DNA from: DATFVJ01 sp963712955 | GTDB taxonomy: Bacteria; Actinomycetota; Actinomycetes; Streptosporangiales; Streptosporangiaceae | Direction: 5' to 3' | Assembly (NCBI GenBank): GCA_963712955.1 | Contig: CAVQKF010000020.1 | Coordinates: forward strand, 1-64,000 | DNA: 64,000 nt | Shown: piece by piece, positions 45,548 to 54,367 of the stretch | Numbering within the stretch: position 1 is the first letter of the stretch | Layout of the letters: every line of letters begins with the position of its first letter | Position numbers and translations under genes: made by a program | Notes under the pieces: model-generated | The model's input: the letters and a program-made list of their open reading frames with translations, nothing else | Databases searched by the model: none | What the model was told of the DNA's origin: nothing

Positions 45548-46981
45548 ATGCCCGGGTCGTGGAAGCCGCTGATGAATCAGCCACCCGCGTTGCCAGGTGG
45601 GAACCCGTTCAACGCTGAGCGCATGATGCTGCTGACCGACGGGTCGTTGCTCGTGCATCAAGCCTACGGAGCGGATTGGATACGGCTGACCGCCGACGCC
45701 CAGGGTAGCTACAGCGCCGGGGCATGGTCACGGTCGGTAACGATGCACAACACCCGGCAGTATTTCGCGTCGGGTGTGCTGCGCGACGCGAGGGTATTCG
45801 CGATCGGCGGCGAGGACTCCGACGCGGGCAGCGACACCCCGCTCGGCGAGATCTATGACCAGCGCACCGCCATCTGGTCGATGCTCGGCAAGCCGGACAC
45901 GTTCGGCTGGATCCGCGGCGGCGCGTCCTGCTGCGTGCTCTCCGATGGGAAGGTGCTCTTAGGCTCCCTGGACGATGCCCGCACCGCACTGTGGGATCCG
46001 GACACCAACCACTGGCGGGCAGCTGGGACCGCGTTCGGCACCCGCGGCGACACCAAGGTCGGCCGGACCAACGAAGAGACCTGGACGCTACTGCCGGACG
46101 GCAGCGTGCTGACCGTTGAGACGTTCAACGCACCGGCCGCTGAGAAGTACCTGCCGCACGAGGACATCTGGGTCAGCGCAGGTAGCATGCCTGAGGACCT
46201 GATCGACCCGGTCATGTTCAAGACCGGCCCCGCGGTCCTCCTGCCCGATGGCCGGGTGTTCGCGATCGGCGGATCGGCTCACACGGCCCTCTACACGCCG
46301 GCGCGCCACGCCAGTCCGGGCACCTGGAGCGAGGGGCCCGTGCTGCGGGACCGCGACGGCAATCCGCTGTCGGCCAGGGACGCGCTGGCCGTCCTGCTGC
46401 CGAGCGGCAAGGTGCTCTGCTGCGCCGGGCTGCGCCACCCGGAGGGCGGCCAGTTCCGGTCTGGTCCGACGCTGTTCTTCGAGTACGACCCCGCCACAGG
46501 CTCCGCGACCGAAACGCCGACGCAGCCAGCCATCAATCGCAGCGACACCCGGACGGCCCGGCTGATGCTGCTGCCAACCGGCCAGGTGCTCTACACCGCG
46601 CAGGGCAGCGACATCTGGATTTACACGCCACATGGCGAGCCGCGGCACGACTGGCGGCCACAGATCACCGAATGCCCGCGTCACCTGCATCGCGGCGAAA
46701 GCTACGACATCGGGGGGCAGCGCCTGACGGGGCTGTCCCAGGCGGTCAGCTACGGCGATGACCACACGGCGGCGTCCAACTACCCGCTCGTGCGGCTGCA
46801 CAAGACCCGGGCGGTCATCTACTGCCGCACCTACCACTTCTCGACGTTCGCCGTCGCCACGGGTGACCGCGAATCCCGTGCACGCTTCCGCGTGCCAGCG
46901 TCCACGCCCGTGGGCAGGTGCGAACTGCGGGTCGTCGCCAACGGCATCGAGTCAGAACCGGTGCAGGCGGATATCCACTAA
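45548..46981 (+). CDS. Galactose-oxidase-like beta-propeller protein (DUF1929-type C-terminus)
   Basis: This 477-residue protein has repeated kelch-like blades: MLLTDGSLLVHQAYG, YFASGVLRDARVFAIGGEDS, CCVLSDGKVLLGS, TLLPDGSVLTVETF and AVLLPDGRVFAIGG. The C-terminal domain reads SYGDDHTAASNYPLVRLHKT, which resembles the last domain of galactose/glyoxal oxidases. The Tyr-His copper ligands usual in VYHS- and RTHDHS-type segments seem altered here (RTARLMLLPTG and CRTYHFSTFA), so oxidase activity is doubtful. No signal peptide is present, which is unusual for the family. It follows the CHAT gene on the same strand after 276 bases and may be linked to it or independent. Confidence 0.75.
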   Translation: MPGSWKPLMNQPPALPGGNPFNAERMMLLTDGSLLVHQAYGADWIRLTADAQGSYSAGAWSRSVTMHNTRQYFASGVLRDARVFAIGGEDSDAGSDTPLGEIYDQRTAIWSMLGKPDTFGWIRGGASCCVLSDGKVLLGSLDDARTALWDPDTNHWRAAGTAFGTRGDTKVGRTNEETWTLLPDGSVLTVETFNAPAAEKYLPHEDIWVSAGSMPEDLIDPVMFKTGPAVLLPDGRVFAIGGSAHTALYTPARHASPGTWSEGPVLRDRDGNPLSARDALAVLLPSGKVLCCAGLRHPEGGQFRSGPTLFFEYDPATGSATETPTQPAINRSDTRTARLMLLPTGQVLYTAQGSDIWIYTPHGEPRHDWRPQITECPRHLHRGESYDIGGQRLTGLSQAVSYGDDHTAASNYPLVRLHKTRAVIYCRTYHFSTFAVATGDRESRARFRVPASTPVGRCELRVVANGIESEPVQADIH

Positions 46982-47070
46982 CCCGGTCAGGCCAGTGGGG
47001 GACGGGGGGAAGCCGCCCCGTGGTGAGCATGGACAGTGACATCCAGATCACCACGGGGCGGCCGTCAGCC

Positions 47071-47172
47071 GCTCATGTCCGCGCTGCTGTTGTCCGCGCT
47101 GCTGTTGTCCGCGCTGCTGTTGTCCGCGCTGCTGTTGTCCGCGCTGCTGTTGTCCGCGCTGCTCATGTCCGC
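47071..47172. repeat. 15-bp tandem repeat array
   Basis: Five identical 15-bp units GCTGCTGTTGTCCGC (47083-47157) are flanked by a variant on each side carrying CTCATGTCCGC. The array lies in the short gap before the SCO1-like gene. One frame encodes repeated AAVVR, but there is no start signal to make a gene of it. Confidence 0.9.
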
Positions 47173-47234
47173 GCCGCCCACGTCTGCGGGGCGGGCCGCC
47201 GTCCCGTAGCCTGCCTGTGGACGCGAGGATGGTG

Positions 47235-48392
47235 ATGCCGATGCTTGGCCGTTCGCTGGCCGGTGCGGTACTTGCCCTGGCCGTGCTCGCGGCCGCGGCA
47301 GGCTGCAAGTTCACGGGCAGGACCGAGGCCGACCCCGCGCGAGTCTCCGGTGCCGCGATGTCCAATCCCAACCTGGACCTGGGCACGTCACTGCACGGCG
47401 TGCCCGCGCCTGGCTTCCGGCTGGTGAACCAGTTCGGCCAGCCGATGTCGCTAAGCCAGTTCCGCGGCAAGGTCGTGATCCTCGCGTTCGTGGATTCGCA
47501 GTGCACGACGGTGTGCCCGCTGACAACGGCGAGCATGGTCGAGGCCAAGGAACTGCTCGCCGGTGCCGGTGCCGGCGTCCAGCTTCTTGGCGTGAACGCC
47601 AACCCGGAGGCCACCAGCGTGGCGGACGTGCGAGCGTACTCGGCAAGCCACGACATGATCAATCAGTGGGATTTCCTCACAGGCTCGCGTGCGCAGCTTG
47701 AGGCCACCTGGCGCGGTTACCACATCGCCGCGCAGATCGACGCCGGAATGGTCGACCACACGCCTGCCCTCCTTGTGATCGACGCTCGTGGCCGCGAGCA
47801 GATGATCTACCTGACCCAGATGGCCTACGCAAGCGTGGATCAGTCAGCGCATGTCATGGCGCAGGAGGCGGCGCGGTTGCTCCCCGGTCACCCGCGCCTG
47901 CAGAAGCTGCGGTCAGTGGCCTATGTCCAGGGAATCGGGCCGGCCTCGCGCGCCGCGCTCCCTGCCGCGCCTGGCGGCAGTTCTGGCACCGCGGTCACGG
48001 TTGGACCTGGCCACTCCCGCCTTCTGGTGTTCTTCGCCACCTGGCTGCAGGAGACATCCGATCTCCGTGGTCATCTCATGGCACTCAACGCCTATTCGCG
48101 GACCGCGCAGCGCGGTGGGCTCGCGCCACTCGTCGCGGTCGACGAAACCACCACGGAGCCGTCCGCCGCCGCGGTAGCGAGCTTCCTGCGAGGCCTGCAC
48201 CCGCCGCTGCGCTTCCCCGTCGCCCTCGACGGGGCAGGCAGGGTGGCGGACGGCTACGGCGTCCAGGATCAGCCGTGGTTCGTCCTTGTCAGCGCGTCCG
48301 GGCACATCCTGTGGCACCACGATGGCTGGCTGCCGGTGTCGGCCATTACCAGCATCAGTCAGCGCTTGAAGCAGAAGGCCGACGCCACATGA
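47235..48392 (+). CDS. SCO1/SenC-like lipoprotein with second thioredoxin-like domain
   Basis: The N-terminus is a lipoprotein signal with lipobox LAAAAGC. The first domain is SCO1/SenC-like: GKVVILAFVDSQCTTVCPLT gives the copper-binding Cys-x3-Cys and VDHTPALLVIDARG the conserved His. Such proteins deliver copper to cytochrome oxidase or act as thiol reductases. A second thioredoxin-like domain follows (LLVFFATWLQETSDLRGHLM) where the usual CxxC is replaced by Leu-Gln-Glu-Thr, so it cannot be a redox site. Three in-frame ATGs lie at 47229, 47235 and 47241; I take 47235 because GAGG lies six bases upstream. Domain fusion of this kind is unusual. Confidence 0.8.
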   Translation: MPMLGRSLAGAVLALAVLAAAAGCKFTGRTEADPARVSGAAMSNPNLDLGTSLHGVPAPGFRLVNQFGQPMSLSQFRGKVVILAFVDSQCTTVCPLTTASMVEAKELLAGAGAGVQLLGVNANPEATSVADVRAYSASHDMINQWDFLTGSRAQLEATWRGYHIAAQIDAGMVDHTPALLVIDARGREQMIYLTQMAYASVDQSAHVMAQEAARLLPGHPRLQKLRSVAYVQGIGPASRAALPAAPGGSSGTAVTVGPGHSRLLVFFATWLQETSDLRGHLMALNAYSRTAQRGGLAPLVAVDETTTEPSAAAVASFLRGLHPPLRFPVALDGAGRVADGYGVQDQPWFVLVSASGHILWHHDGWLPVSAITSISQRLKQKADAT

Positions 48393-48473
48393 GTCAGGAC
48401 GGCCGCCCCCGGGAGCTGCCTGGCGGCCTGCTGCGGCCGGCCTGCAGCTTGCTGCGGTAACGGCCGGGCGGCG

Positions 48474-49052
48474 TCAGCGCCGAGCGCGGTCAGCGCCGAG
48501 CGGCCAGACGGGCAGGTCGTAGCAGCGCCTGACGCTGGAGCCGAGCCGGCTGATGTCGGCGCCGTAGACGTGGATCGAGATGGCGGTCCGTGGTGTCGTG
48601 TTGTGAACGCGATGGATATCGCCCGGCGGCGCAAACCCGCTCACCGATCCCTTCACGTTCTCCCTGACAGCGGTCCTCACAAGGCGCCCGCCGGAAGGAC
48701 TGCCGTCGAGCTCGAACAGTTCCTCGTGCTCGGTCCCGGCGACGACCCCGACCACGCACCACGTCACATGGTCGTGGACGGGAGTCGCCTGGCCAGGGCG
48801 CCACACCACAGCGACGACAGAAAAGCTCCCGTCCTCCTCCGTATGCAGGATGTGCTGCGTGTAGCTGTCCGGATCACCCGCACGCTCAGCAGCGGTCAGG
48901 ACGTCAGGCGGTGGCAGGTGCCTGCCAAGTTCCGCGGCCACATGCGCAGCCGTTTGATCCCAGTCGGCGCGCATTCGGGTCGCGGCGCGGATTCCGGCCA
49001 GCAGCGCCGCCGGGCATCGCGTGGTGAGTTCGTTCGTCGCCGCAGCGGCCAT
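48474..49052 (-). CDS. Cysteine dioxygenase type I family protein
   Basis: This 192-residue cupin would oxidise cysteine (or a related thiol) to the sulfinic acid with iron. The metal ligands His93 and His95 are in TPVHDHVTWCVVGVVAG and the third, His147, in FAPPGDIHRVHN. I choose the ATG at 49052 because GGAGG is seven bases upstream; a longer open frame to 49262 lacks such a site and adds no family sequence. The length agrees with bacterial cysteine dioxygenases. It has no operon partner. Confidence 0.87.
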   Translation of the reverse strand: MAAAATNELTTRCPAALLAGIRAATRMRADWDQTAAHVAAELGRHLPPPDVLTAAERAGDPDSYTQHILHTEEDGSFSVVAVVWRPGQATPVHDHVTWCVVGVVAGTEHEELFELDGSPSGGRLVRTAVRENVKGSVSGFAPPGDIHRVHNTTPRTAISIHVYGADISRLGSSVRRCYDLPVWPLGADRARR

Positions 49053-49338
49053 TTTGGCGCCTCCTGCCGATGACTGTGCCGCGGCCCGGTGCCGCTTGTC
49101 TCCAGACTGGTGAGTAACACGCCGATAGGTCAAATTCGAGTAGTCTTCCCAATGCATAGATCTAATCGATGAATTTCGCGCGCTGCCGTCCGGGTGCCTG
49201 CCAGAGCCCGCACACCTGGACAGCGCCACTGCGGAATGCCACTGCGGTCTGCGGAGCGCCACTGCGGAGCGGGCGCACGGGGCGCGGCCGACGGAAGCCT
49301 GCAGCTCCGGGCCTGCTGGGTGGCACTACGGTGGAGTT

Positions 49339-49584
49339 ATGGAAGACACGCAGATCCTGCGGCAAATCGATGAGCTCGTCAGCGAGGAGCATGAGCTACG
49401 CGGCAAGGTCGCCCGCGGCGAGCTATCGACCCGGAAAGAGCACGAACGGCTGCGCTCGGTCGAAGAATCGCTTGATCAGTGCTGGGATCTGCTGCGGCAG
49501 CGCCGGGCGCGCCGTGAATTCGGCGAGAATCCCGACAGCGTGCAGGCGCGCCCGGCCTCCGAGGTCGAGAGCTACCTGCAGTAA
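49339..49584 (+). CDS. DUF2630 family protein
   Basis: This 81-residue helical, charged protein begins MEDTQILRQIDELVSEEHEL and continues LSTRKEHERLRSVEESLDQC, then WDLLRQRRARREFGENPDSV. This is the full pattern of the DUF2630 family known from actinobacteria. Function is unknown; the heptad-like hydrophobic spacing suggests a coiled-coil protein. It stands alone between the cysteine dioxygenase (opposite strand) and a gene-free stretch. Confidence 0.9.
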   Translation: MEDTQILRQIDELVSEEHELRGKVARGELSTRKEHERLRSVEESLDQCWDLLRQRRARREFGENPDSVQARPASEVESYLQ

Positions 49585-49650
49585 ATCCGGTCATCTGCGC
49601 CGCGTTCTGGGGGCGCGCGGGCGCCGCGTCTTTCCGCGGGCGTCGCGCGC

Positions 49651-49764
49651 CGGGGCCGGTGTCGCGGTGCGGGTCGCGCCGGGGCCGGTGTCGCGGTGCG
49701 GGTCGCGCCGGGGCCGGTGTCGCGGGTGCGGGTCGCGCCGGGGCCGACGTCGCCCGTGCGGGTC
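49651..49764. repeat. 29/30-bp tandem repeat array
   Basis: Units begin at 49651, 49680, 49709 and 49739 with the core CGGGGCCGGTGTCGCGGTGC; the third has one extra G and the last is diverged. The array lies 66 bases after the DUF2630 stop, in a 592-base gap (49585-50176) that has no gene I can support. Confidence 0.85.
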
Positions 49765-49961
49765 TGAGTCTGAGTTCAGCCGTACCTGGAGATTTCCTGA
49801 AGTCACTCTGCGGATCCGCTGGGTGACAGTCGTGGCATGGCTCCCTTCCTGGGCATGTGGCGTGCAGGCTGGTTCCTGTACTGCTGGCTTGCGGGAGCCG
49901 GCCGGTGGCTGGTCTTTCCCCTCTGGCGGCTGCCATCTGGGCGTGCTCCCGCAGGGGCCGC

Positions 49962-49991
49962 CGGTCATTATCGGCCGGACGATAATGACCG
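49962..49991. promoter_or_regulatory. 12-bp palindrome, possible operator
   Basis: CGGTCATTATCG (49962-49973) and CGATAATGACCG (49980-49991) are exact complements with a six-base spacer. Its A/T-rich core in GC-rich DNA looks like a repressor operator (TetR-like in shape). No gene starts immediately beside it, so it could also end transcription of DUF2630. Confidence 0.4.
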
Positions 49992-50067
49992 CCGCCCGCC
50001 GCGCCGAAGTCCGGTCCATCACGTGACCGGCCATTCCGCACCAAAGTGGCTGGTCAGGCCACCGCCT

Positions 50068-50125
50068 GCAGGGTTTTGGAGCGGGCGTCCCTGACGGAAC
50101 TCGGTACTCCGCTCCAAAACCCTGC
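50068..50125. repeat. 17-bp perfect inverted repeat with 24-bp spacer
   Basis: GCAGGGTTTTGGAGCGG (50068-50084) is complementary to CCGCTCCAAAACCCTGC (50109-50125). It sits 51 bases from the end of the convergent papain-like protease gene. A transcription terminator or a recombination site are both possible. Confidence 0.75.
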
Positions 50126-50176
50126 TCACGTGTCAAAGTTCTGGGAACCGGGGGACCCTACGCGAGGCGCATGGCC

Positions 50177-50866
50177 CTATTTCAGTGGCACGGTCACGTC
50201 GCCTTGGTTCTGGAGCAGCTGGTCCCAGGTGGCAAAGGACATGCAGAACCGGCCGCCGACGCCGTACGAGGTGCCCCAGCTGTTCCAGAACCAGACGAGC
50301 TGATTGTCCGCGTCGATCTGATCGGCGACGACCTCGTGCCCGCCCCGGATCGTGGCGTCAGGAGTGATCTCGACGAGACCCGAGCTGTCCGGCGTGTCGA
50401 AGCTCGTGTACCAGTTGATCCCGGTGATCACCGGCCGGAGGACCAGCGCTTCGAGGGCGTGCTGGACGCCGAAGGCGTGCTTGTAGGAGCGGATGAGCCC
50501 ACGCCGCACGGCCGCCTTGCAGACCATCAGGCCGGTGCCGCCTGGGTCGTTCGGCGGGTACGGCTGGCCCTCCATTTGCGTCTCGAGCTCGTAGAGGCTA
50601 ACCGCGTCCTTTTCGTTCAGCGGGGTCCCGTTGCCGAGGTCAGGTGCGGAGTCGAGGGCGCCGCAAAGGGCGTTCGCGGTGCAAGATCCGATATCCCCCT
50701 GATCGAGGGGCAGGCCGGTGGCCTGGTGCGTGACGCTCACGATCTTCGCGGCGCGGTCCGCCTTGAAGTCACGCGAGCGCGGGTCGTGCATGACGTGCCT
50801 GCCGAGCCGTTTTCCCTCGACGTGCTGCTCGGGAAGATGGGCGATGTGGATGTCGTTCGAGGCCAT
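50177..50866 (-). CDS. Papain-like C1 family cysteine protease
   Basis: This 229-residue protein carries the papain active site in order: Gln56 and Cys62 in LPLDQGDIGSCTANALCGAL, His177 in IRGGHEVV, and Asn195 in VWFWNSWGTSYG. No signal peptide or propeptide of usual size is present, so it appears to be a cytoplasmic, short C1 protease. Similar small bacterial C1 proteins exist but their substrates are unknown. The ATG at 50866 has GGGGGA six bases upstream. It stands alone; the CHAT and S8 proteases lie 5-9 kb away. Confidence 0.9.
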   Translation of the reverse strand: MASNDIHIAHLPEQHVEGKRLGRHVMHDPRSRDFKADRAAKIVSVTHQATGLPLDQGDIGSCTANALCGALDSAPDLGNGTPLNEKDAVSLYELETQMEGQPYPPNDPGGTGLMVCKAAVRRGLIRSYKHAFGVQHALEALVLRPVITGINWYTSFDTPDSSGLVEITPDATIRGGHEVVADQIDADNQLVWFWNSWGTSYGVGGRFCMSFATWDQLLQNQGDVTVPLK

Positions 50867-51514
50867 CAGGTCCCCCTTTGATCTAGCCGATCACAATGGC
50901 GCCGGGCGCCTGCGGGCGGCACGGCAGAGGCCGGGCACAGGCATTGCGCTGGGCCCCTTGCACTGGGCTGCTTGCACTGGGCTGCTTGCACTGGGCCCCT
51001 TGCACTGGGTCGCTTGCGCTGGGCTGCTTGCACTGGCCGGCCTGCACCGGGCCGTGCCGAGACCAGAAGGCGCGGGCTCCTCCCCCGGAGTGAGAGATAA
51101 CCGTGATGATAATGGCAAGTCAGACCTATGCGCTTGTTACGGTATAGATACACCAATCGCACCATTGGGGACATGCTCGCGAGCCCGCCCCGCGCCCCGG
51201 CAGCGCCCGGCAGCGCCCCGCCAGGGCTTGACCGGGAATCGGCAGCTTAGAAGTGGTCCCACGCCGGTTCCGGCGTATGGGGAGCGCGCCGGGCGGCCGG
51301 GCAGGCAGCAGAAGAAACGCATCCGCGGGTGTCGATCGGGCGTTCAACTGCTGACGGCCGCCCCCCGGTCGGCCCGGCCGCAGAAATCAAGGAGCATTTC
51401 GGCAGCTACACCCCGGGTGGCAGCTGACGACGGCGGCTCGGCCGCGCCCTTGGCTCGCTCGACGTGCTGACCACTTCTGCTCGGCGGCGCCACCCCGCGT
51501 AGCCGTGATGGAAT
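50867..51514. other. Divergent intergenic region with tandem repeats
   Basis: About 650 bases lie between the C1 protease and the peroxiredoxin. The left part is the 14-bp repeat array (50939-51048). Around 51100-51150 the DNA is A/T-richer (GTGATGATAATGGCA and TTACGGTATAGATAC) and is a plausible promoter zone. No gene is supported here. Confidence 0.45.
50939..51048. repeat. 14-bp tandem repeat array
   Basis: About seven units of GGGCTGCTTGCACT or the variant GGGCCCCTTGCACT run head-to-tail from 50951 to 51048, with a partial unit before. Two unit types alternate, so the array has diverged and been partly homogenised. It is just upstream of the C1 protease start. Confidence 0.85.
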
Positions 51515-52159
51515 ATGGGGGTGTCAGCGGACAGTCCCTTTGATCCGACCCGTCTGCCGTCCGGTCTCCCCGAGCCATCCGACGATGGGGCGGCGCGCCA
51601 CCTGCCCGGCATGGTGATGCCCGCGATCGCGCTCCCCTCGACCGCCGGCGGCGCATTGCGCCTCGACACGATCCCTGAAGGATTCGACCGGCTGATCATT
51701 TATGCCTATCCGAAGACGGGGCGGCCAGGTATCGACATGCCGGCCGGCTGGGACCAGATCCCGGGCGCCCGCGGTTGCACGCTGGAGTCGTGCGGCTTCC
51801 GCGACCATGCGGCCGACCTTGCCCGCGGCATCAGCGGTCGCGGCGGCGCGGCCGTGGCCGGGCTTTCCGCGCAGGACGCCGAATACCAAAAAGAAGTAGC
51901 AGAACGGCTGCGCTTGCCATTTCCACTGCTCAGCGACGCTGACGGCAGCCTCACGGAGGCGTTGAACCTGCCGGTGTTCACGGCCGGAGGTGAGCGCCTG
52001 CTCAAGCGGCTCACCCTCGTCATCCGGGCAGGGGCCGACGGTGCCGGTACGATCCCCACGATCGAGCACGTCTTCTACCCCGTGTTCCCGCCCGACAGGC
52101 ACGCCGCGGAGGTCCTGCGCTGGCTCGGGGCCCAGCATGACTTTTCGAGAGGTTCGTAA
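51515..52159 (+). CDS. Peroxiredoxin (AhpC/TSA, BCP-like)
   Basis: This 214-residue thiol peroxidase-type protein has the active-site region DRLIIYAYPKTGRPGID followed by IPGARGCTLESCGFRDHAAD, where the two cysteines in GCTLESC give the PrxQ-like Cys-x4-Cys pair. The rest fits: GAAVAGLSAQDAEYQKEVAE and LPFPLLSDADGSLTEAL. It would reduce peroxides in the cytoplasm. The ATG at 51515 is used; a GTG two codons later is also possible. It is convergent with corA, with only 24 bases between stops. Confidence 0.87.
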   Translation: MGVSADSPFDPTRLPSGLPEPSDDGAARHLPGMVMPAIALPSTAGGALRLDTIPEGFDRLIIYAYPKTGRPGIDMPAGWDQIPGARGCTLESCGFRDHAADLARGISGRGGAAVAGLSAQDAEYQKEVAERLRLPFPLLSDADGSLTEALNLPVFTAGGERLLKRLTLVIRAGADGAGTIPTIEHVFYPVFPPDRHAAEVLRWLGAQHDFSRGS

Positions 52160-52183
52160 CGGCGGCGCACCGTGGAGCGTGAG

Positions 52184-53377
52184 CTACAGCCAGTCCTTGC
52201 GCTTGAAGACGATGTAGAGCACGAGCCCGGCGATGATCATGACCGTGGTCGAGACGGCGAACCCCACGTGCCTGCCGAAACCGGGATAGGGCACGTTCAT
52301 GCCATAGAAGCCGGTAATGAACGTGGGCACCGCGATGATCGCCGCCCAGCTCGTCACCTTCTTGGTGATGACGTTCATCCGGTTGGCCTGGATGGTCAGG
52401 TTCGTCTCCAGGATCGTCGTGACCAGGTCCCGCAGGCTCTCCGTCCATTCTGTGGCGCGCAGGACGTGATCGTAGACGTCCTGGTAATAGGGCTGAAGCT
52501 GGTCGCCGACGACGTGCAGGTCGCGTCGCATCAGGGCGTTGACGACCTCACGCATCGGCAGGACCACCCGGCGCAGCAGCACCAGGCTCTTGCGGAGTTC
52601 GAAACTGCGCCGCTGCAACTCGCGGTCCTGGGGCACGCTGGAGAACAACTGGTCCTCGAGGTCCTCGATCTCCTCGTCGAGGGTCTGCACGGTGTCGAAG
52701 TGCCCGTCCACGATGTAGTCGAGCAGCCCGTACAGCAGGTAGCCGACGCCGTCTTTGGCCAGGTCAGGGCTCGCGTCCCAGCGTTCGACGACCGCGCCGA
52801 TGTCGAGCCCGTCGTCCTTGCGGACCGTGATGAGCGCGCGCTCGGTGACGAAGGCGGCTAGTTCGCTGGTGGCAAGCTGACCGGTTTCCCTGTCCAGGCG
52901 CGCGCCGTACGCGGTTATGAACAGATGACTGCGGTAGCGGTCGAGCTTGGGTCGCTCGCGTTCGTGCACCGCATCCTCGATGGCAAGTGGGTGCAGGCCG
53001 AATTCCTCGCTGAGCACCCCGAGGTCGTCACGGTCGGGGTCGCGCAGATCCAGCCAGATCACGACCGAATCGTCCGCGAGGTAGTCGCTGATCTCGGCGA
53101 CGGGAAAGCCCTCGATGACAAGCGCGCCGTTGCGGTAGAGCCGCGTGCGGGCCTGGCACTTGGTTGGGGTTGTGTTGCAGATCGTGGACTCTGCCACCGC
53201 GGCGGGGTCGCGGCCGTGGAAGGTCCGCTCAGAAGCCGGCCGCGCGATGAGCGCGCTACCCGTGGCCGTCTCGCGCGGGCTGCCGAGATCATGGACGGCA
53301 CCGGCTGTACGGCCGGCGTCGCCGGGCGGATCGGAGGATCGGCCGGAGGGTGGCACGGCATCGGCGGGCCGCGGCAT
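52184..53377 (-). CDS. corA: Magnesium/cobalt transporter CorA
   Basis: This 397-residue protein has the CorA plan: a cytoplasmic domain with DSVVIWLDLRDPDRDDLGVL and HPLAIEDAVHERERPKLDRY, a long helix ending in FITGFYGMNVPY, and two C-terminal transmembrane helices. The GMN motif is the channel filter. The C-terminus ends in basic KRKDWL. The start is the ATG at 53377, which overlaps the stop of the upstream oxidoreductase by one base (TGATG). The first 75 residues, rich in Pro and Ala, are not part of the usual family, so a later start is possible. Confidence 0.92.
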   Translation of the reverse strand: MPRPADAVPPSGRSSDPPGDAGRTAGAVHDLGSPRETATGSALIARPASERTFHGRDPAAVAESTICNTTPTKCQARTRLYRNGALVIEGFPVAEISDYLADDSVVIWLDLRDPDRDDLGVLSEEFGLHPLAIEDAVHERERPKLDRYRSHLFITAYGARLDRETGQLATSELAAFVTERALITVRKDDGLDIGAVVERWDASPDLAKDGVGYLLYGLLDYIVDGHFDTVQTLDEEIEDLEDQLFSSVPQDRELQRRSFELRKSLVLLRRVVLPMREVVNALMRRDLHVVGDQLQPYYQDVYDHVLRATEWTESLRDLVTTILETNLTIQANRMNVITKKVTSWAAIIAVPTFITGFYGMNVPYPGFGRHVGFAVSTTVMIIAGLVLYIVFKRKDWL

Positions 53378-54285
53378 CAGCGGGCCAGGGAGACAAGCAG
53401 TGTGCGGGTGCGGACTGACTCGTCGCCGCGCCCCAATTCCACGGCGACGAAGTCGGTAACGCCCGCTTGCGCCAGCGCGGTGATCTGCCTGGCGACGGTG
53501 TCTTCGTCGCCGACGATAGCCACGTCAGCGGGGCCCGCGGCGCCCTCGCGGTCCAGCATCGCGCGGTAGGAAGGCAGCTGCCCGTAGATCGCGAAGTCCT
53601 CTGCGGCACGGGCGCGGACAGCATCGGGATCGTCGGTGACACAGACGGGCAGAAAGCACACCACACGAGGCGGTTCGCGGCCCGCGGCCTCCGCGGCGGC
53701 GGTGATCGTCGGCGCGATGTGGCTGGCGACGGTGGCGGGTCCCGTCATCCAGAGCACGGTGCCGTCCGCACGCTCGCCTGCCAGGCGCAGCATCTGGGGT
53801 GCGAGCGCGGCGAGCAGGACCGGAATCCGGCGGGTGCGCGAAATTGTAAGGCTGATGTCGGCGCGCAGGATCTCGCCGGTGAACGAGACCCGCCGCTGGT
53901 CAAGCAGCGGCAGCAAGATGGAGAGGTACTCACGCATGTAGCGCGCGGGCCGGTCAAAGCTGTACCCGTACATGTCCTCGATCACGATCTTGTGCGAGAG
54001 CCCGATGCCGAGGGTGAGGCGCCCGCCGACCGCCGCGGCCACGGTCAGCGCCTGCTGGGCCAGGGCCGCCGGGTGCCGGGTATAGACAGGGACGACCGCG
54101 GTGCCCAGTTCGATCCCGGGGACCTGGCTGCCGGCGACCGCGAAGGCGGTCAGAGCGTCGAGGCCGAAGATCTGGGACATCCACGCCGAGCTGAAGCCGT
54201 CGTCGGCCGCCCGGTGAAGCTGGTCGCGTACCGCGGTGAGGGCGCCGGGGCCCTCCGCCTCGGCCAGAGACAAACCGATGCGCAT
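53377..54285 (-). CDS. LLM-class F420-dependent oxidoreductase
   Basis: This 302-residue protein begins MRIGLSLAEAEGPGALTAVR and has the luciferase-like barrel motifs SAWMSQIFGLDALTAFAVAG, TAVVPVYTRHPAALAQQALT and GGRLTLGIGLSHKIVIEDMY. This agrees with the actinobacterial F420-dependent LLM group (TIGR03564-like). It would reduce or oxidise a small substrate with F420, the substrate being unknown. It is upstream of and overlapping corA by one base, although no functional link is obvious. Confidence 0.88.
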   Translation of the reverse strand: MRIGLSLAEAEGPGALTAVRDQLHRAADDGFSSAWMSQIFGLDALTAFAVAGSQVPGIELGTAVVPVYTRHPAALAQQALTVAAAVGGRLTLGIGLSHKIVIEDMYGYSFDRPARYMREYLSILLPLLDQRRVSFTGEILRADISLTISRTRRIPVLLAALAPQMLRLAGERADGTVLWMTGPATVASHIAPTITAAAEAAGREPPRVVCFLPVCVTDDPDAVRARAAEDFAIYGQLPSYRAMLDREGAAGPADVAIVGDEDTVARQITALAQAGVTDFVAVELGRGDESVRTRTLLVSLAR

Positions 54286-54367
54286 GCGTACTCTCCGTTC
54301 ACTCGGGGTTCTCGATCTTGACGCTAGAAGCCGGGTCCCGCAATGGGAAACCCGGACCCTGATGACG

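Noticed and set aside
47071..47172. CRISPR array
   Set aside because: The units are directly adjacent with no unique spacers, so this and the other arrays are simple tandem repeats. No cas gene is in the window.
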